14,686 nt of DNA from Rhodocyclaceae bacterium (GCA_023253415.1 JALRGK010000084.1:1-14686), one strand, 5' to 3'; positions 1 to 8,449 are shown, counted from the stretch's first letter. Translations and numbers: made by a program. Notes: generated by a model from the sequence alone, not told the origin.

Positions 1-1
1 C

Positions 2-136
2 TACGCCCTGGACGTGGACAAACTGCCAATCAGCGGCAGGTTCACCGGTACCGAAGCACTCGTCGCGCTCAAACCACACATCCTGGCACAAGCTTCAATC
101 ACAGGTACTTACACACTGAACCCATCGCTGCGCTGA
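2..136 (+). CDS. C-terminal fragment of an unidentified protein (5' end outside window)
   Basis: The frame is open from the window edge to a TGA at 134-136 and gives 44 residues, beginning YALDVDKLP and ending TYTLNPSLR. The codon use resembles that of the following genes, and the stop lies only 10 bases before the PPK2 ATG. This is therefore very probably the end of a real gene co-transcribed with PPK2. I do not recognise the family from so short a tail. No membrane segment or metal motif is visible in the fragment. Confidence 0.6.
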   Translation, partial: YALDVDKLPISGRFTGTEALVALKPHILAQASITGTYTLNPSLR

Positions 137-146
137 CAAGGCGGTC

Positions 147-995
147 ATGGGCGTAATAGCTTCACTTACTGCAACCCTGCGGGCGGGCAATAAGTCTGTC
201 CGCATTGACAGCGACTATGCGCGCAAAACGCCCGGTGGCATCTCGGAAAGTGCCGCGATTAAAGCCACGGTTAACATTGCCCAAAAAATCCGGGCATTGC
301 AGTACCGGCTCTATGCCGAAAACCGTCAGGGACTACTCATCGTCCTGCAGGGACTGGATGCTGCAGGTAAAGATGGCACGATCCGGCACGTGCTCGGAAT
401 GATGAATCCACAAGGTTGTACGGTCACCAGTTTTAAAGAACCCACGCCCATTGAAATGCACCATGATTTTTTATGGCGCATACATCGTCATGCACCCGCA
501 CGCGGAGAAGTGGCGATCTTTAACCGTTCTCATTATGAAGACGTCCTGGTAGCACGTGTTCACCAGCTGTGCCCCAAACGGCAGCTGGCTTTACGCTACG
601 ATCAGATCAATCAGTTCGAATCCCTGCTCACCACGCAAAATAACACCCGCGTCATTAAATTTTTTCTCCACCTCAGCCCGGAGGAACAATTGGCCCGTTT
701 TGCTGCTCGGCTTGATGATCCTTCCAAGCACTGGAAAATCAGCACCGCTGACTACACCGAACGACAGTATTGGGATGACTATCAGGAAGCGTACGCAGTG
801 GCGCTAAAAAAGACTGACACAGACAAAGCCCCCTGGTATGTCATTCCTGCCGACCATAAGTGGTATCGAAACTATGCGGTCGCCCGCATTGTGCTAGAGA
901 CGCTGGAGGCCATGACACCCAGGCTACCCGAGCCATCTGTTGACCTGAAGAAAATTCGCGCCGAGTATCACAAAGCCGTGCGCGAGGCTCGCTGA
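147..995 (+). CDS. ppk2: Polyphosphate kinase 2 family (polyphosphate:nucleotide phosphotransferase)
   Basis: This cytoplasmic enzyme of 282 residues transfers phosphate between polyphosphate and nucleotides (AMP, ADP or GDP, depending on class). The P-loop-type Walker A motif GLDAAGKDG is at residues 69-77. The catalytic/Walker B region is EVAIFNRSHYEDVL (121-134), and the arginine/lysine-rich lid carries DDPSKHWKIS (190-199). These are hallmark blocks of the one-domain PPK2 fold, and the length matches one-domain members. The N-terminus (about residues 1-50) is the variable leader typical of the AMP/ADP-using branch. I assign that branch only tentatively, because class cannot be fixed by eye. 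The ATG lies 10 bases after the previous stop with a weak GGCGG upstream, so translation is probably coupled. It could supply ADP/ATP from stored polyphosphate and is separate from the classical PPK1. Confidence 0.93.
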   Translation: MGVIASLTATLRAGNKSVRIDSDYARKTPGGISESAAIKATVNIAQKIRALQYRLYAENRQGLLIVLQGLDAAGKDGTIRHVLGMMNPQGCTVTSFKEPTPIEMHHDFLWRIHRHAPARGEVAIFNRSHYEDVLVARVHQLCPKRQLALRYDQINQFESLLTTQNNTRVIKFFLHLSPEEQLARFAARLDDPSKHWKISTADYTERQYWDDYQEAYAVALKKTDTDKAPWYVIPADHKWYRNYAVARIVLETLEAMTPRLPEPSVDLKKIRAEYHKAVREAR

Positions 996-1031
996 CGTAC
1001 AATGGCAGTTCGATAACTCCCGAGACGATTC

Positions 1032-2345
1032 ATGGACGTTGCCATTCTTGTGGCATTAATTGCTGTTAACGCGCTTTTTGCCATGGCCGAAGTGGCTCTG
1101 CTCACTGCAAGACGCAGCAAACTACAGAAAATGGTGGAATCTGGCGACCGTCAGGCGGCGGCCGCCCTGGAACTCGGTGAAGACCCGAACCGGTTTTTAT
1201 CAACCGTTCAGGTAGGGATTACAACGATTGGCATCTTGAACGGGGTCGTGGCCGAATCGGCCCTGTCCGCCCCAGTGGCTATCTGGCTCGAACAACTGGG
1301 CGTCAGCGACAGCACATCTGGCTGGCTGGCTTCAACCCTGATCGTTGTCATTATCACCTACGCCAGTATCGTGCTCGGGGAATTAGTCCCCAAACGCATT
1401 GGTCAATCGAACCCTGAGCCCATTGCCCGACTTGTCGCCCGACCCATGCTAACGCTGGCCCACGTCGCCCGGCCCCTGGTGCGACTATTGTCCGGTTCTA
1501 CACAATTGCTGCTGCGCCTGTTCGGGATTCGTCATTCGGTCAATCAGGTCGTCACGGAAGAAGAAATTCACGCGCTTTTGGAAGAAGGCTCGGATGCGGG
1601 CATTATCGAACACAGCGAGCACCAGATGGTGCGCAACGTGTTTCGCCTGGATGACCGCCAGATTACCTCGCTGATGGTTCCGAAAAGCGACATCATCTAC
1701 CTGGATGTCGATGAGCCGCTGAACGAAAATCTGCAACGCATTCAAGCGTCCGAGCACTCCCGCTTTCCTGTATGCAAAGGGGGTTTTGACGAAGTACTGG
1801 GCATCATTAATGCCAAGGTCCTTCTGGCCCAAACCCTGCGTGGTGAAAACCCGGATTTTCGCACCGATCTGCAGCCCGCCGTTTTCGTGCCTGAATCGCT
1901 GACCGGCATGGAACTGCTGGAGCACTTCAAATCCTCTGGCGTCCAGATGGCCTTTGTCATTGACGAATACGGTGAAATCCAGGGCATCATCACCCTGCAG
2001 GATTTGATTGAAGCGATTGCCGGGGAGTTTAAACCGGATGATCACGAAGATGCCTGGGCCATACCGCGCCAGGACGGATCCTGGCTACTGGATGGCATTA
2101 TCCCTGTGCCGGAATTGAAGGACTGTCTCAAACTGAAGCAACTACCGGAAGAGGATAAAGGTCGTTACAACACCCTGTCCGGCATGCTGATGTTGCTGAT
2201 GGGCCGAATCCCCAGCGCCGGTGAAGCAGTCGACTGGGATTGCTGGCGCTTTGAAGTGGTGGATATGGACGGTAAACGCATCGACAAAGTGATTGCCTCG
2301 CTGAATGAGGCCATCACTGACACGCAGAACGACCCGTCGATCTGA
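1032..2345 (+). CDS. DUF21/CBS/CorC_HlyC-domain membrane protein (CNNM/CorC family)
   Basis: The product has 437 residues and the standard four-part layout of the family often annotated 'hemolysin' or CorC/PaeA. A DUF21 (CNNM) transmembrane domain covers about 1-175, with hydrophobic segments near 1-22, 58-80, 97-118 and 137-165 and the conserved GELVPKRIG at 116-124. Two CBS motifs follow, at about 213-270 (starting MVPKSDIIYLD) and 280-335 (containing FVIDEYGEIQGIITLQDL, 308-325). The C-terminal CorC_HlyC domain (about 345-425) includes GRYNTLSGMLM. Members of this family are inner-membrane proteins linked to Mg2+/Na+ or Co2+ efflux; calling it a hemolysin is historical. The ATG at 1032 begins directly in the first membrane helix, as usual. 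The 36-base gap after ppk2 shows no terminator, so the two may share a transcript. Confidence 0.93.
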   Translation: MDVAILVALIAVNALFAMAEVALLTARRSKLQKMVESGDRQAAAALELGEDPNRFLSTVQVGITTIGILNGVVAESALSAPVAIWLEQLGVSDSTSGWLASTLIVVIITYASIVLGELVPKRIGQSNPEPIARLVARPMLTLAHVARPLVRLLSGSTQLLLRLFGIRHSVNQVVTEEEIHALLEEGSDAGIIEHSEHQMVRNVFRLDDRQITSLMVPKSDIIYLDVDEPLNENLQRIQASEHSRFPVCKGGFDEVLGIINAKVLLAQTLRGENPDFRTDLQPAVFVPESLTGMELLEHFKSSGVQMAFVIDEYGEIQGIITLQDLIEAIAGEFKPDDHEDAWAIPRQDGSWLLDGIIPVPELKDCLKLKQLPEEDKGRYNTLSGMLMLLMGRIPSAGEAVDWDCWRFEVVDMDGKRIDKVIASLNEAITDTQNDPSI

Positions 2346-2450
2346 GATTTAGGCCTAAACAGAACAACCGTGACAGAATTCGGCACAAAGATTGCTTCAT
2401 GTTTTGTGTCTTTAATGTGGGCTTAAGGCTAACACTTTAAGCTGCGAATC
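2346..2450 (+). promoter_or_regulatory. Upstream region of the metal-efflux operon with three inverted repeats
   Basis: This gene-free stretch of 105 bases separates the CBS-protein stop from the outer-membrane-factor ATG. Three dyads are visible: a perfect 12-base palindrome TTTAGGCCTAAA at 2348-2359; CACAAA (2384-2389) facing TTTGTG (2403-2408) with 13 bases between; and GCTTAA (2421-2426) facing TTAAGC (2437-2442) with 10 bases between, ending 8 bases before the ATG at 2451. The first dyad has no T-run after it, so it is not a standard terminator. A possible -35 (TTGCTT, 2392-2397) and -10 (TTTAAT, 2411-2416) have only 13 bases between them, which is poor spacing for sigma70 but would suit a MerR-like or activator-dependent promoter no better. 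No regulator gene lies next to it. That this region controls the operon is inference. Confidence 0.45.
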
Positions 2451-3812
2451 ATGCTCGTAAGATCTGCTTCAGCAACCCCATCTGCCAAATGCTTGCCCCG
2501 CCGGCTAAGGCATATGTTGAGCCCCTGCCAACAGCTGCTGGCAGGGCTAGTGGCGGCTTGCTGCCTGACGGATCCATCTTTTGCTGGCCCAGCATTCAAT
2601 CTCGACCAGCTCATTGGCATTGGCCTCAACGAAAATGCCTATGTTTTAGCGTCCCGGGAACAGGTTGCCGCTGCCAAAGGGGATGCCACAATCGCCCGCG
2701 CCTACCCGAACCCCGATATCGGTGGCCAATTAGGCCGAAGCAAAGAACGTAACTCCCTCACGCCGATTTCGGGCCAGGTTTACAACATCACCATGGCTCA
2801 ACCCATCGAGATTCCGATGGTCCGCAGCGCACGGATTGATGCCGCCGATGAAATCGTGAAGGCTACCGATGCCAGCCGACAAAGTTTTGAAGATGACACG
2901 GTCGCCCGTATCAAGCTGGCCTATTACGAGCTCCTCCGTCGCCTTGCAGAAGCAACCGTCACCGAAGAGGATCTGGCGTTGACACAACAGATCCGTGACC
3001 GGATTGCACTGCGCCATCAGGTTGGTGAATCGCCCAAGTTTGATCTGATCCGTGCAGATACCGAAATGCTCAACGCACGCAAAAACAGAGACGCGGCCCG
3101 ATTGCGCGTCGAGCAGGCGCGCGCGAATCTTCGGCTGGCTGTTGGGCACCCGCTGCCGGAGGGCTGGACCGTCGAAGGGACACTACCCAATTCAATTCAG
3201 TTGCCTGCCAAAGAAAAACTGAAGGCAGAACTTCTGGCCAGAAACCCCGTGTTGATGAAAACCGAAGCCGAACAAAGGGCAGCCGAACACAGGCTCAGTA
3301 TGGAAAAGTCAATGCGTTTGCCCAAGATCGCGCTCATCGCCGAGCGCGAGGTGGACCCAACGCAACAATATTCACGCGGCGGCGTTGTCATGACGATCCC
3401 ACTCTGGGACTGGCGCAGTGGTCAGATTTCCAAAGCGAAGGCAGAAGTATCAAGCAGTCGTCACCAGCTCAATGCGCAACGACTGAGTTTCGGAGAGTCT
3501 CTGGAAGCCACCTATCAGCTTTACCAGATCGCCAGCAATCAGGTTCGCGTGCTCGAAACGGAGCTGCTTTCACAGGCTGCGGCCGCACAACGTATCGCTG
3601 AATCGGCTTACCGCTATGGTGAACGGGGCATTCTTGAATGGCTCGATGCACAGCGAACCTACCGTGCAGCACGTAATGAATTGATTGCGGCACGATTTGA
3701 TCTGGCAACCGTTTCGGTAGAAATCGACCGGTTACGCTCAATATCACACCAACCGCCTGAGAAGCCTATTGCAGGCACTGCCAATAGCGCATCCCAACTC
3801 CCCGATTTCTGA
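2451..3812 (+). CDS. TolC-family outer-membrane factor of the metal-efflux system (CzcC/CusC-like)
   Basis: The product has 453 residues. The mature part shows the duplicated outer-membrane-efflux (OEP) pattern. The first repeat is about residues 50-235, with YPNPDIGGQLGRS at 85-97 and coiled-coil helices at 145-230. The second is about 255-430, with IPLWDWRSGQ at 316-325 and the closing YRYGERGILEWLDAQRTY at 387-404. It would form the trimeric outer-membrane/periplasmic channel for the adaptor and pump encoded next. The start at 2451 leaves an arginine-rich n-region (R17-R20) before the hydrophobic segment and is preferred for that reason. An ATG at 2514 (residue 22) has a closer AAGG but would leave an uncharged signal peptide. 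Export could be by type I cleavage after A45 (PSFA-GPA) or as a lipoprotein (VAAC, Cys37); both are readable. The adaptor gene follows after 17 bases. Confidence 0.9.
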   Translation: MLVRSASATPSAKCLPRRLRHMLSPCQQLLAGLVAACCLTDPSFAGPAFNLDQLIGIGLNENAYVLASREQVAAAKGDATIARAYPNPDIGGQLGRSKERNSLTPISGQVYNITMAQPIEIPMVRSARIDAADEIVKATDASRQSFEDDTVARIKLAYYELLRRLAEATVTEEDLALTQQIRDRIALRHQVGESPKFDLIRADTEMLNARKNRDAARLRVEQARANLRLAVGHPLPEGWTVEGTLPNSIQLPAKEKLKAELLARNPVLMKTEAEQRAAEHRLSMEKSMRLPKIALIAEREVDPTQQYSRGGVVMTIPLWDWRSGQISKAKAEVSSSRHQLNAQRLSFGESLEATYQLYQIASNQVRVLETELLSQAAAAQRIAESAYRYGERGILEWLDAQRTYRAARNELIAARFDLATVSVEIDRLRSISHQPPEKPIAGTANSASQLPDF

Positions 3813-3829
3813 GCCAGATTTCTCTTCGC

Positions 3830-5332
3830 ATGACACCCCCACCTTCTTCCAGCCCATTTCAGCAGCGCCTGGCACGCCTCAAACATCAATTTCTTGCGCT
3901 GATCGAGCGATTTCTGGTGATTGCAGAACCGTTGATACGACGTGTTCGCAGAACTTACCGCCAGGAAAAAACACATCTGGCACATATTCTGGCGCCACAG
4001 CGGGCCAAGTGGGTCGACCCCTTGTGGAACAACCTGAAGCCGCTGGTATTACCCATAGCGACAGGCCTCTGGATCCGCACACGGGACTGGCTCTGGCATC
4101 CCTTACTCAATCTGCTGGAGCGCCTGGCACCGCATCAGGTGAATCGTTGGCGCACACTTCCGGCATCTCGTCGGCATAGCCTACTGTTCTGGTGTGTCGC
4201 TACCCTTATCGCATTCACCGTACTGATACCGGATCGTCACCAATCTCCGGACGAAGCCGTTGTTCACGACCCGGACATTATCGACTTGAGCCAGGATCTG
4301 ATGGAACCGAATAGCCCGCAGTGGATCGTCGATGTCAAACCGGTGGAGGTCATGCCGTTTTCGGAAACACTTCGAGTCAGCGGGAAGGTCGAGTTTGACG
4401 AACAGCGTGTTGCACGGATTGGTGCGACCGTGACCGGACGCGTGACGGAAATTCTCGCTATGCCCGGCCAGGAAATTGATCGAGGCACGGTGCTTGCAAG
4501 GATCAACTCTACCGAACTGGGACAAACACAACTGGCCTACCTGAAGGCCCGTGCCGCCAACGAGCTTGCAGCCCGCGCCTTTGATCGGGCCAAAATTCTT
4601 TATAAAGAAGACGTTATTGCCAAGGCAGATCTGCAGCGACGGCAGAGTGAAGCAGAAACCACAGCCGCGGAACGCCGTGCGATGGCTGATCAATTGCGCG
4701 TTCTGGGCATGCTCCCGGAACAGATCGAAGCGCTGGGTAAAACCGGCAATGTGAATTCCATAGCAGCTGTCACATCCAGCCTAGATGGCACCGTGGTTGA
4801 ACGCAAAATCGTTCTAGGCCAGGTCGTGCAACCCTCTGATGCCCTGTTCACGGTTGCTGATCTGTCGGAGGTCTGGGTTACTGCGCAGGTACCTGAGCAG
4901 GAGGCCTCGTTACTGGCGATTGAACAACCCATGCGGATTGAGATTCCTGCGCTTGCCAACCAGAATTTCGAAGGCAAGCTCGTCTATGTGGGTGAACTCG
5001 TCAGCAATGAAACGCGGACGATTCCGGCGCGTACCGTCCTGGTTAATAAAGATCGCATGATCAAACCCGGCATGCTGGCGACTTTACTGATCTCCGGCAA
5101 GCCCACCGAAAGGCCGGTGGTTCCGGCGACCGCTGTTGTGCGTGAAGATGGTTACGACCATGTCTTTATTGCGTTGGGTGACAATCACTACAAACTCACC
5201 GTGGTCAAACTCGGGCCCGAAACCAACGGTGTTCGCCCTGTTCTGTCCGGCCTTGAAGCTGGCACGCTTATCGTGACCCAACAGGCCTACCATCTGAACA
5301 CCGAGCGCAAGAAGCGGCTCTCGGGCGGCTAA
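3830..5332 (+). CDS. czcB: Periplasmic adaptor (membrane fusion protein) of the metal RND pump, with long cytoplasmic N-terminal extension
   Basis: This 500-residue CzcB/CusB-type adaptor links the RND pump to the outer-membrane factor. After one membrane anchor (about 117-134), the periplasmic part follows the family plan. The two half-motifs of the barrel-sandwich (lipoyl-like) domain are at about 203-227 (GRVTEILAMPGQEIDRG) and 317-345 (SLDGTVVERKIVLGQVVQP), with an alpha-hairpin between them (about 228-305). A beta-barrel follows (345-425) and then a membrane-proximal domain (425-490). There is no His/Met-rich metal-binding segment. The odd part is residues 1-116: a basic, Trp-rich, amphipathic stretch before the anchor, where relatives usually begin at the anchor. 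There is no internal ATG before residue 158. A GTG at 4139 (residue 104) could give a conventional length but lacks a clear ribosome site and would leave a gap of over 300 bases after the upstream gene. I therefore keep the ATG at 3830. Confidence 0.9.
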   Translation: MTPPPSSSPFQQRLARLKHQFLALIERFLVIAEPLIRRVRRTYRQEKTHLAHILAPQRAKWVDPLWNNLKPLVLPIATGLWIRTRDWLWHPLLNLLERLAPHQVNRWRTLPASRRHSLLFWCVATLIAFTVLIPDRHQSPDEAVVHDPDIIDLSQDLMEPNSPQWIVDVKPVEVMPFSETLRVSGKVEFDEQRVARIGATVTGRVTEILAMPGQEIDRGTVLARINSTELGQTQLAYLKARAANELAARAFDRAKILYKEDVIAKADLQRRQSEAETTAAERRAMADQLRVLGMLPEQIEALGKTGNVNSIAAVTSSLDGTVVERKIVLGQVVQPSDALFTVADLSEVWVTAQVPEQEASLLAIEQPMRIEIPALANQNFEGKLVYVGELVSNETRTIPARTVLVNKDRMIKPGMLATLLISGKPTERPVVPATAVVREDGYDHVFIALGDNHYKLTVVKLGPETNGVRPVLSGLEAGTLIVTQQAYHLNTERKKRLSGG

Positions 5333-5353
5333 TTTACAGCAGATAGACCGCCC

Positions 5354-8300
5354 ATGATCCAACCCATCGTCCGTGCCGCACTGGGACAACGCATCGTCGT
5401 CGTCGTGCTGGCCATAGCCCTTTTCGTTGCCGGGTTGCTCGCTATTAACCGTCTCTCGGTAGATGCGTTCCCTGACGTCACCAACGTTCAGGTGCAAATT
5501 GCTGCCGAGGTTCCCGGTCGCTCCCCGGAAGAAGTTGAGCGCTTTGTCACCGTCCCGATAGAAATCGCCATGACCGGTTTACCCGGACTGACCGATATGC
5601 GCTCCCTGAATCGCAATGGCATTGCGGTAATCACCCTGGTTTTTACGGATAAAACCGACATCTACTTTGCCCGGCAGATGGTCCTCGAGCGCCTGATTGA
5701 GGTCATGGGCCGCATGCCACCCGGTGTCACCCCGGTGCTAGGACCAGTGTCTACCGGGCTTGGGGAGGTCTACCAGTACACCATCGAGCACCCCGCTGAC
5801 GGCAAACGAGCACTTTCAGTCGAAGAGCTTACTGAACGGCGTATCGTGCAAGACTGGATCGTCCGACCCATGTTACGCAGCGTGCCTGGTGTGGCCGAAA
5901 TCAATACGATGGGCGGTTACGCCCGTGAGTATCAGGTCTCTGCCAATCCAGAGCGCTTACACCATTACAACCTAACGATCCAGGACGTATACAGCGCACT
6001 CGCCCGTAATAACGCCAACACCGGCGGCGGCCAGATGCCCGTGTATGAAGAGCGTTATCTCATTCGTGGTGTTGGCCTCATCAAAGATCTCGACGATATC
6101 GGCAACATTGTGCTCAAAGAGGTCAATGGCACACCTGTCTTCGTACGTAATGTCGCCTCTGTCCGCATGGGCACCGAAATTCGTCAGGGTGCGGTCGTCA
6201 AAGATGGGGTCACCGAATCGGTGGCCGGCATTATTCAGATGCAACGGGGTGAAAACGCCCGCCGTGTGGTGGGTGCCATTAAAGCCAAGGTTGCCGAGAT
6301 CAACCAACGACATCTACTCCCGGAAGGTTTAAAGATCGTTCCTTTCTACGACAGAACAGATCTGGTCGATGCGGCATTGTCGAATGTGGCCAAGGTGCTA
6401 CTCGAAGGTGTCTTGCTCGTCATCATCGTCCTCTATGTGTATCTGGGAGATGCCCGCTCATCGGTCATTGTGACAGCAACGTTACTGCTGACCCCCCTCC
6501 TCACCTTCATGGTCATGAACCACTATGGCTTATCCGCTAACCTGATGTCGCTCGGCGGCCTCGCCATTGCGATCGGCATCATGGTCGATGGCTCGGTGGT
6601 CGTTGTGGAAAATACCTTTGCACGTCTGGGACAGCGCGCAGATGAAGGCGTATCTCGGCTGAGAATTATTCTGGATTCCGCAACCGAAGTCGGCAAACCG
6701 GTGCTGTTCGGCGTTGGCATCATCATTCTGGTCTTTATGCCCCTGTTATCGCTGGAAGGCATGGAGGGCAAAATGTTTGCCCCACTGGCATTGACCATTG
6801 CGATTGCGCTGGCCCTCTCTCTGATCCTGTCGTTCACCCTCTCACCGGTACTCTGCTCGTACATCCTGAAGGGAGGCGCCGATCACGACACGCCCTTTGT
6901 GGCCCGTATCAAAGCCCCCTATCTCAAAGCACTCAGTTGGTCGATCAGCAACCCACAGCGCGTGATTTTCTACGCAGGTATCGCCCTACTCTTCAGCTTT
7001 CTGGTCTTTCCCCTGCTCGGTAAATCTTTTATCCCGATCATGAAGGAAGGTGCCATCACACCAGTCATCGTGCGCCAGGCCAATATCTCGCTGGATGAAT
7101 CGGTCAAAATGGAATTCGAGGCATTAAAGCGGATCGCCGCCATCCCCGGTGTGAAATCGGCAGTGTCGAGACTAGGTCGCGGCGAATCGCCGGCAGACCC
7201 AGGACAACCGAATGAATCAGACCCGATTGTCTCGCTCAAACCCAGTGGCCAGCGGAAACTTTCCCAGACTGACATTGAAGATCGCGTGCGCGATGCGCTC
7301 AAAGCACTTCCGGGCGTAGAAACGGCCATCTCTCAACCGATTGCTGCCCGCGTGGATGAAATGGTTTCCGGTGTTCGCTCTCAAGTCGCCGTGAAAATTT
7401 TTGGCGATGACATCCAGGAACTACGCAAACTCGGCAGCCAGATCGGACGCGTTCTCGCGAACATGGAAGGCGCCACGGATTTGCGTATCGAGCAGGTCAC
7501 CGGGCAGAACTATCTGACGCTGAACATTGATCGGGAAGCCATCGCCCGTTATGGACTCAACGTTGAGGATGTCAATAACGTCATCGAGATTGCCAATGGT
7601 GGGCGTGAGGCCACGCAGATTTACGAGGGCGAGCGTCGATTCCCGCTGGTGCTGCGCTACCCGAAAGTCTACCGTGAGACCCCCGAGGCTTTTGAAAATA
7701 TCATTTTAAAAGCACCGGGCGGCGCCCTGATTCCACTCAAAGATATTGCGCATGTTGAACTTGTCGACGGCCCCTCACAGATCTCGCGGGAAGCTGGCAA
7801 ACGCCGACTCGTAGTCGGTGTGAACGTGCAGGATCGCGATCTGGGTGGTTTCGTCAACGAGGCCCAGAAACGGATTGCCCAGCAGCTCACGATTCCACAG
7901 GGATATACCCTGGATTGGGGTGGTCAGTTCGAGAACATGCAGCGCGCCATGGCACGACTGATGATCATTATTCCTCTGACCATTGCTGCTATTTTCTTCC
8001 TGCTGTTCATTCTATTTAATTCCTTGCGGATGGCCTCGCTCATTATTCTGGTGCTGCCTTTCGCATCGATCGGCGGTATTTTCGGACTATTGCTCTCGGG
8101 GGAATATCTGTCGGTCCCGGCGGCTGTGGGGTTTATCAACCTGTGGGGCATCGCTGTCTTGAATGGGGTTGTTCTTGTGTCCTTTATCCGCCAATTGCGG
8201 GACGAAGGCTGGTCTACCCGAGAAGCCGTCTTCGAAGGCTGTGAACATCGTTTCAGGCCAGTGATGATGACGGCCAGCGTGGCTCTGCTCGCCTTGATCC

Positions 8301-8449
8301 CGATGCTGTTCTCCAGCGGCCCCGGCTCGGAAGTAACACGCCCTCTGGCGGTGGTGGTGATTTCCGGTCTACTTTCTTCGACTGCATTAACCCTATTGGT
8401 ACTGCCAGTACTGTATCCTTACTTCGAAGAAAAATCCGTAGAAGCCTGA
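5354..8449 (+). CDS. czcA: Heavy-metal efflux RND transporter, CzcA/CusA family
   Basis: This inner-membrane proton-driven pump has 1031 residues, the usual length for the HME-RND family. Membrane helix 1 is at about 13-33, followed by the first large periplasmic loop (about 34-340). Helices 2-6 cover about 343-505, then a conserved amphipathic stretch, helix 7 (about 536-556), the second periplasmic loop (about 557-865) and helices 8-12 (about 867-1020). Helix 4 contains GGLAIAIGIMVDGSVVVVEN (401-420), which supplies the proton-relay acids D412 and E419. The CzcA-type first Asp (DFG...) is replaced by Ala, as in CusA-like pumps, while the following DG (rather than CusA's DAA) is CzcA-like. 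M670 falls where CusA has one of its three periplasmic copper-binding methionines, but I see no counterparts for the other two. Cu/Ag specificity is therefore not supported and the substrate is open. The ATG follows the adaptor stop by 21 bases. Confidence 0.95.
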   Translation: MIQPIVRAALGQRIVVVVLAIALFVAGLLAINRLSVDAFPDVTNVQVQIAAEVPGRSPEEVERFVTVPIEIAMTGLPGLTDMRSLNRNGIAVITLVFTDKTDIYFARQMVLERLIEVMGRMPPGVTPVLGPVSTGLGEVYQYTIEHPADGKRALSVEELTERRIVQDWIVRPMLRSVPGVAEINTMGGYAREYQVSANPERLHHYNLTIQDVYSALARNNANTGGGQMPVYEERYLIRGVGLIKDLDDIGNIVLKEVNGTPVFVRNVASVRMGTEIRQGAVVKDGVTESVAGIIQMQRGENARRVVGAIKAKVAEINQRHLLPEGLKIVPFYDRTDLVDAALSNVAKVLLEGVLLVIIVLYVYLGDARSSVIVTATLLLTPLLTFMVMNHYGLSANLMSLGGLAIAIGIMVDGSVVVVENTFARLGQRADEGVSRLRIILDSATEVGKPVLFGVGIIILVFMPLLSLEGMEGKMFAPLALTIAIALALSLILSFTLSPVLCSYILKGGADHDTPFVARIKAPYLKALSWSISNPQRVIFYAGIALLFSFLVFPLLGKSFIPIMKEGAITPVIVRQANISLDESVKMEFEALKRIAAIPGVKSAVSRLGRGESPADPGQPNESDPIVSLKPSGQRKLSQTDIEDRVRDALKALPGVETAISQPIAARVDEMVSGVRSQVAVKIFGDDIQELRKLGSQIGRVLANMEGATDLRIEQVTGQNYLTLNIDREAIARYGLNVEDVNNVIEIANGGREATQIYEGERRFPLVLRYPKVYRETPEAFENIILKAPGGALIPLKDIAHVELVDGPSQISREAGKRRLVVGVNVQDRDLGGFVNEAQKRIAQQLTIPQGYTLDWGGQFENMQRAMARLMIIIPLTIAAIFFLLFILFNSLRMASLIILVLPFASIGGIFGLLLSGEYLSVPAAVGFINLWGIAVLNGVVLVSFIRQLRDEGWSTREAVFEGCEHRFRPVMMTASVALLALIPMLFSSGPGSEVTRPLAVVVISGLLSSTALTLLVLPVLYPYFEEKSVEA

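Noticed and set aside
1485..2045. 186-codon open frame on the minus strand inside the CBS-domain gene
   Set aside because: The opposite frame encodes a well-conserved CBS/CorC protein; the minus product shows no recognisable family and is a shadow of that gene.
1032..2345. Annotation of the CBS-domain protein as a hemolysin
   Set aside because: The name is historical; the DUF21-CBS-CorC_HlyC layout indicates a membrane ion-transport-related protein, with no evidence of toxin function.
2348..2359. Perfect palindrome TTTAGGCCTAAA as a terminator for the CBS-protein gene
   Set aside because: No loop of usable size and no T-run follows; kept only as a possible operator dyad.
3769..4179. 136-codon plus-strand frame overlapping the end of the outer-membrane factor gene and the adaptor extension
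   Set aside because: Considered as a reason to doubt the adaptor N-terminus. The product is low in structure, Ser/Pro/Thr-rich and has no ribosome site, while the adaptor frame continues directly into a conserved protein.
4181..4693. 170-codon minus-strand frame inside the adaptor gene
   Set aside because: Antisense to conserved adaptor domains, no family resemblance and no upstream signals.
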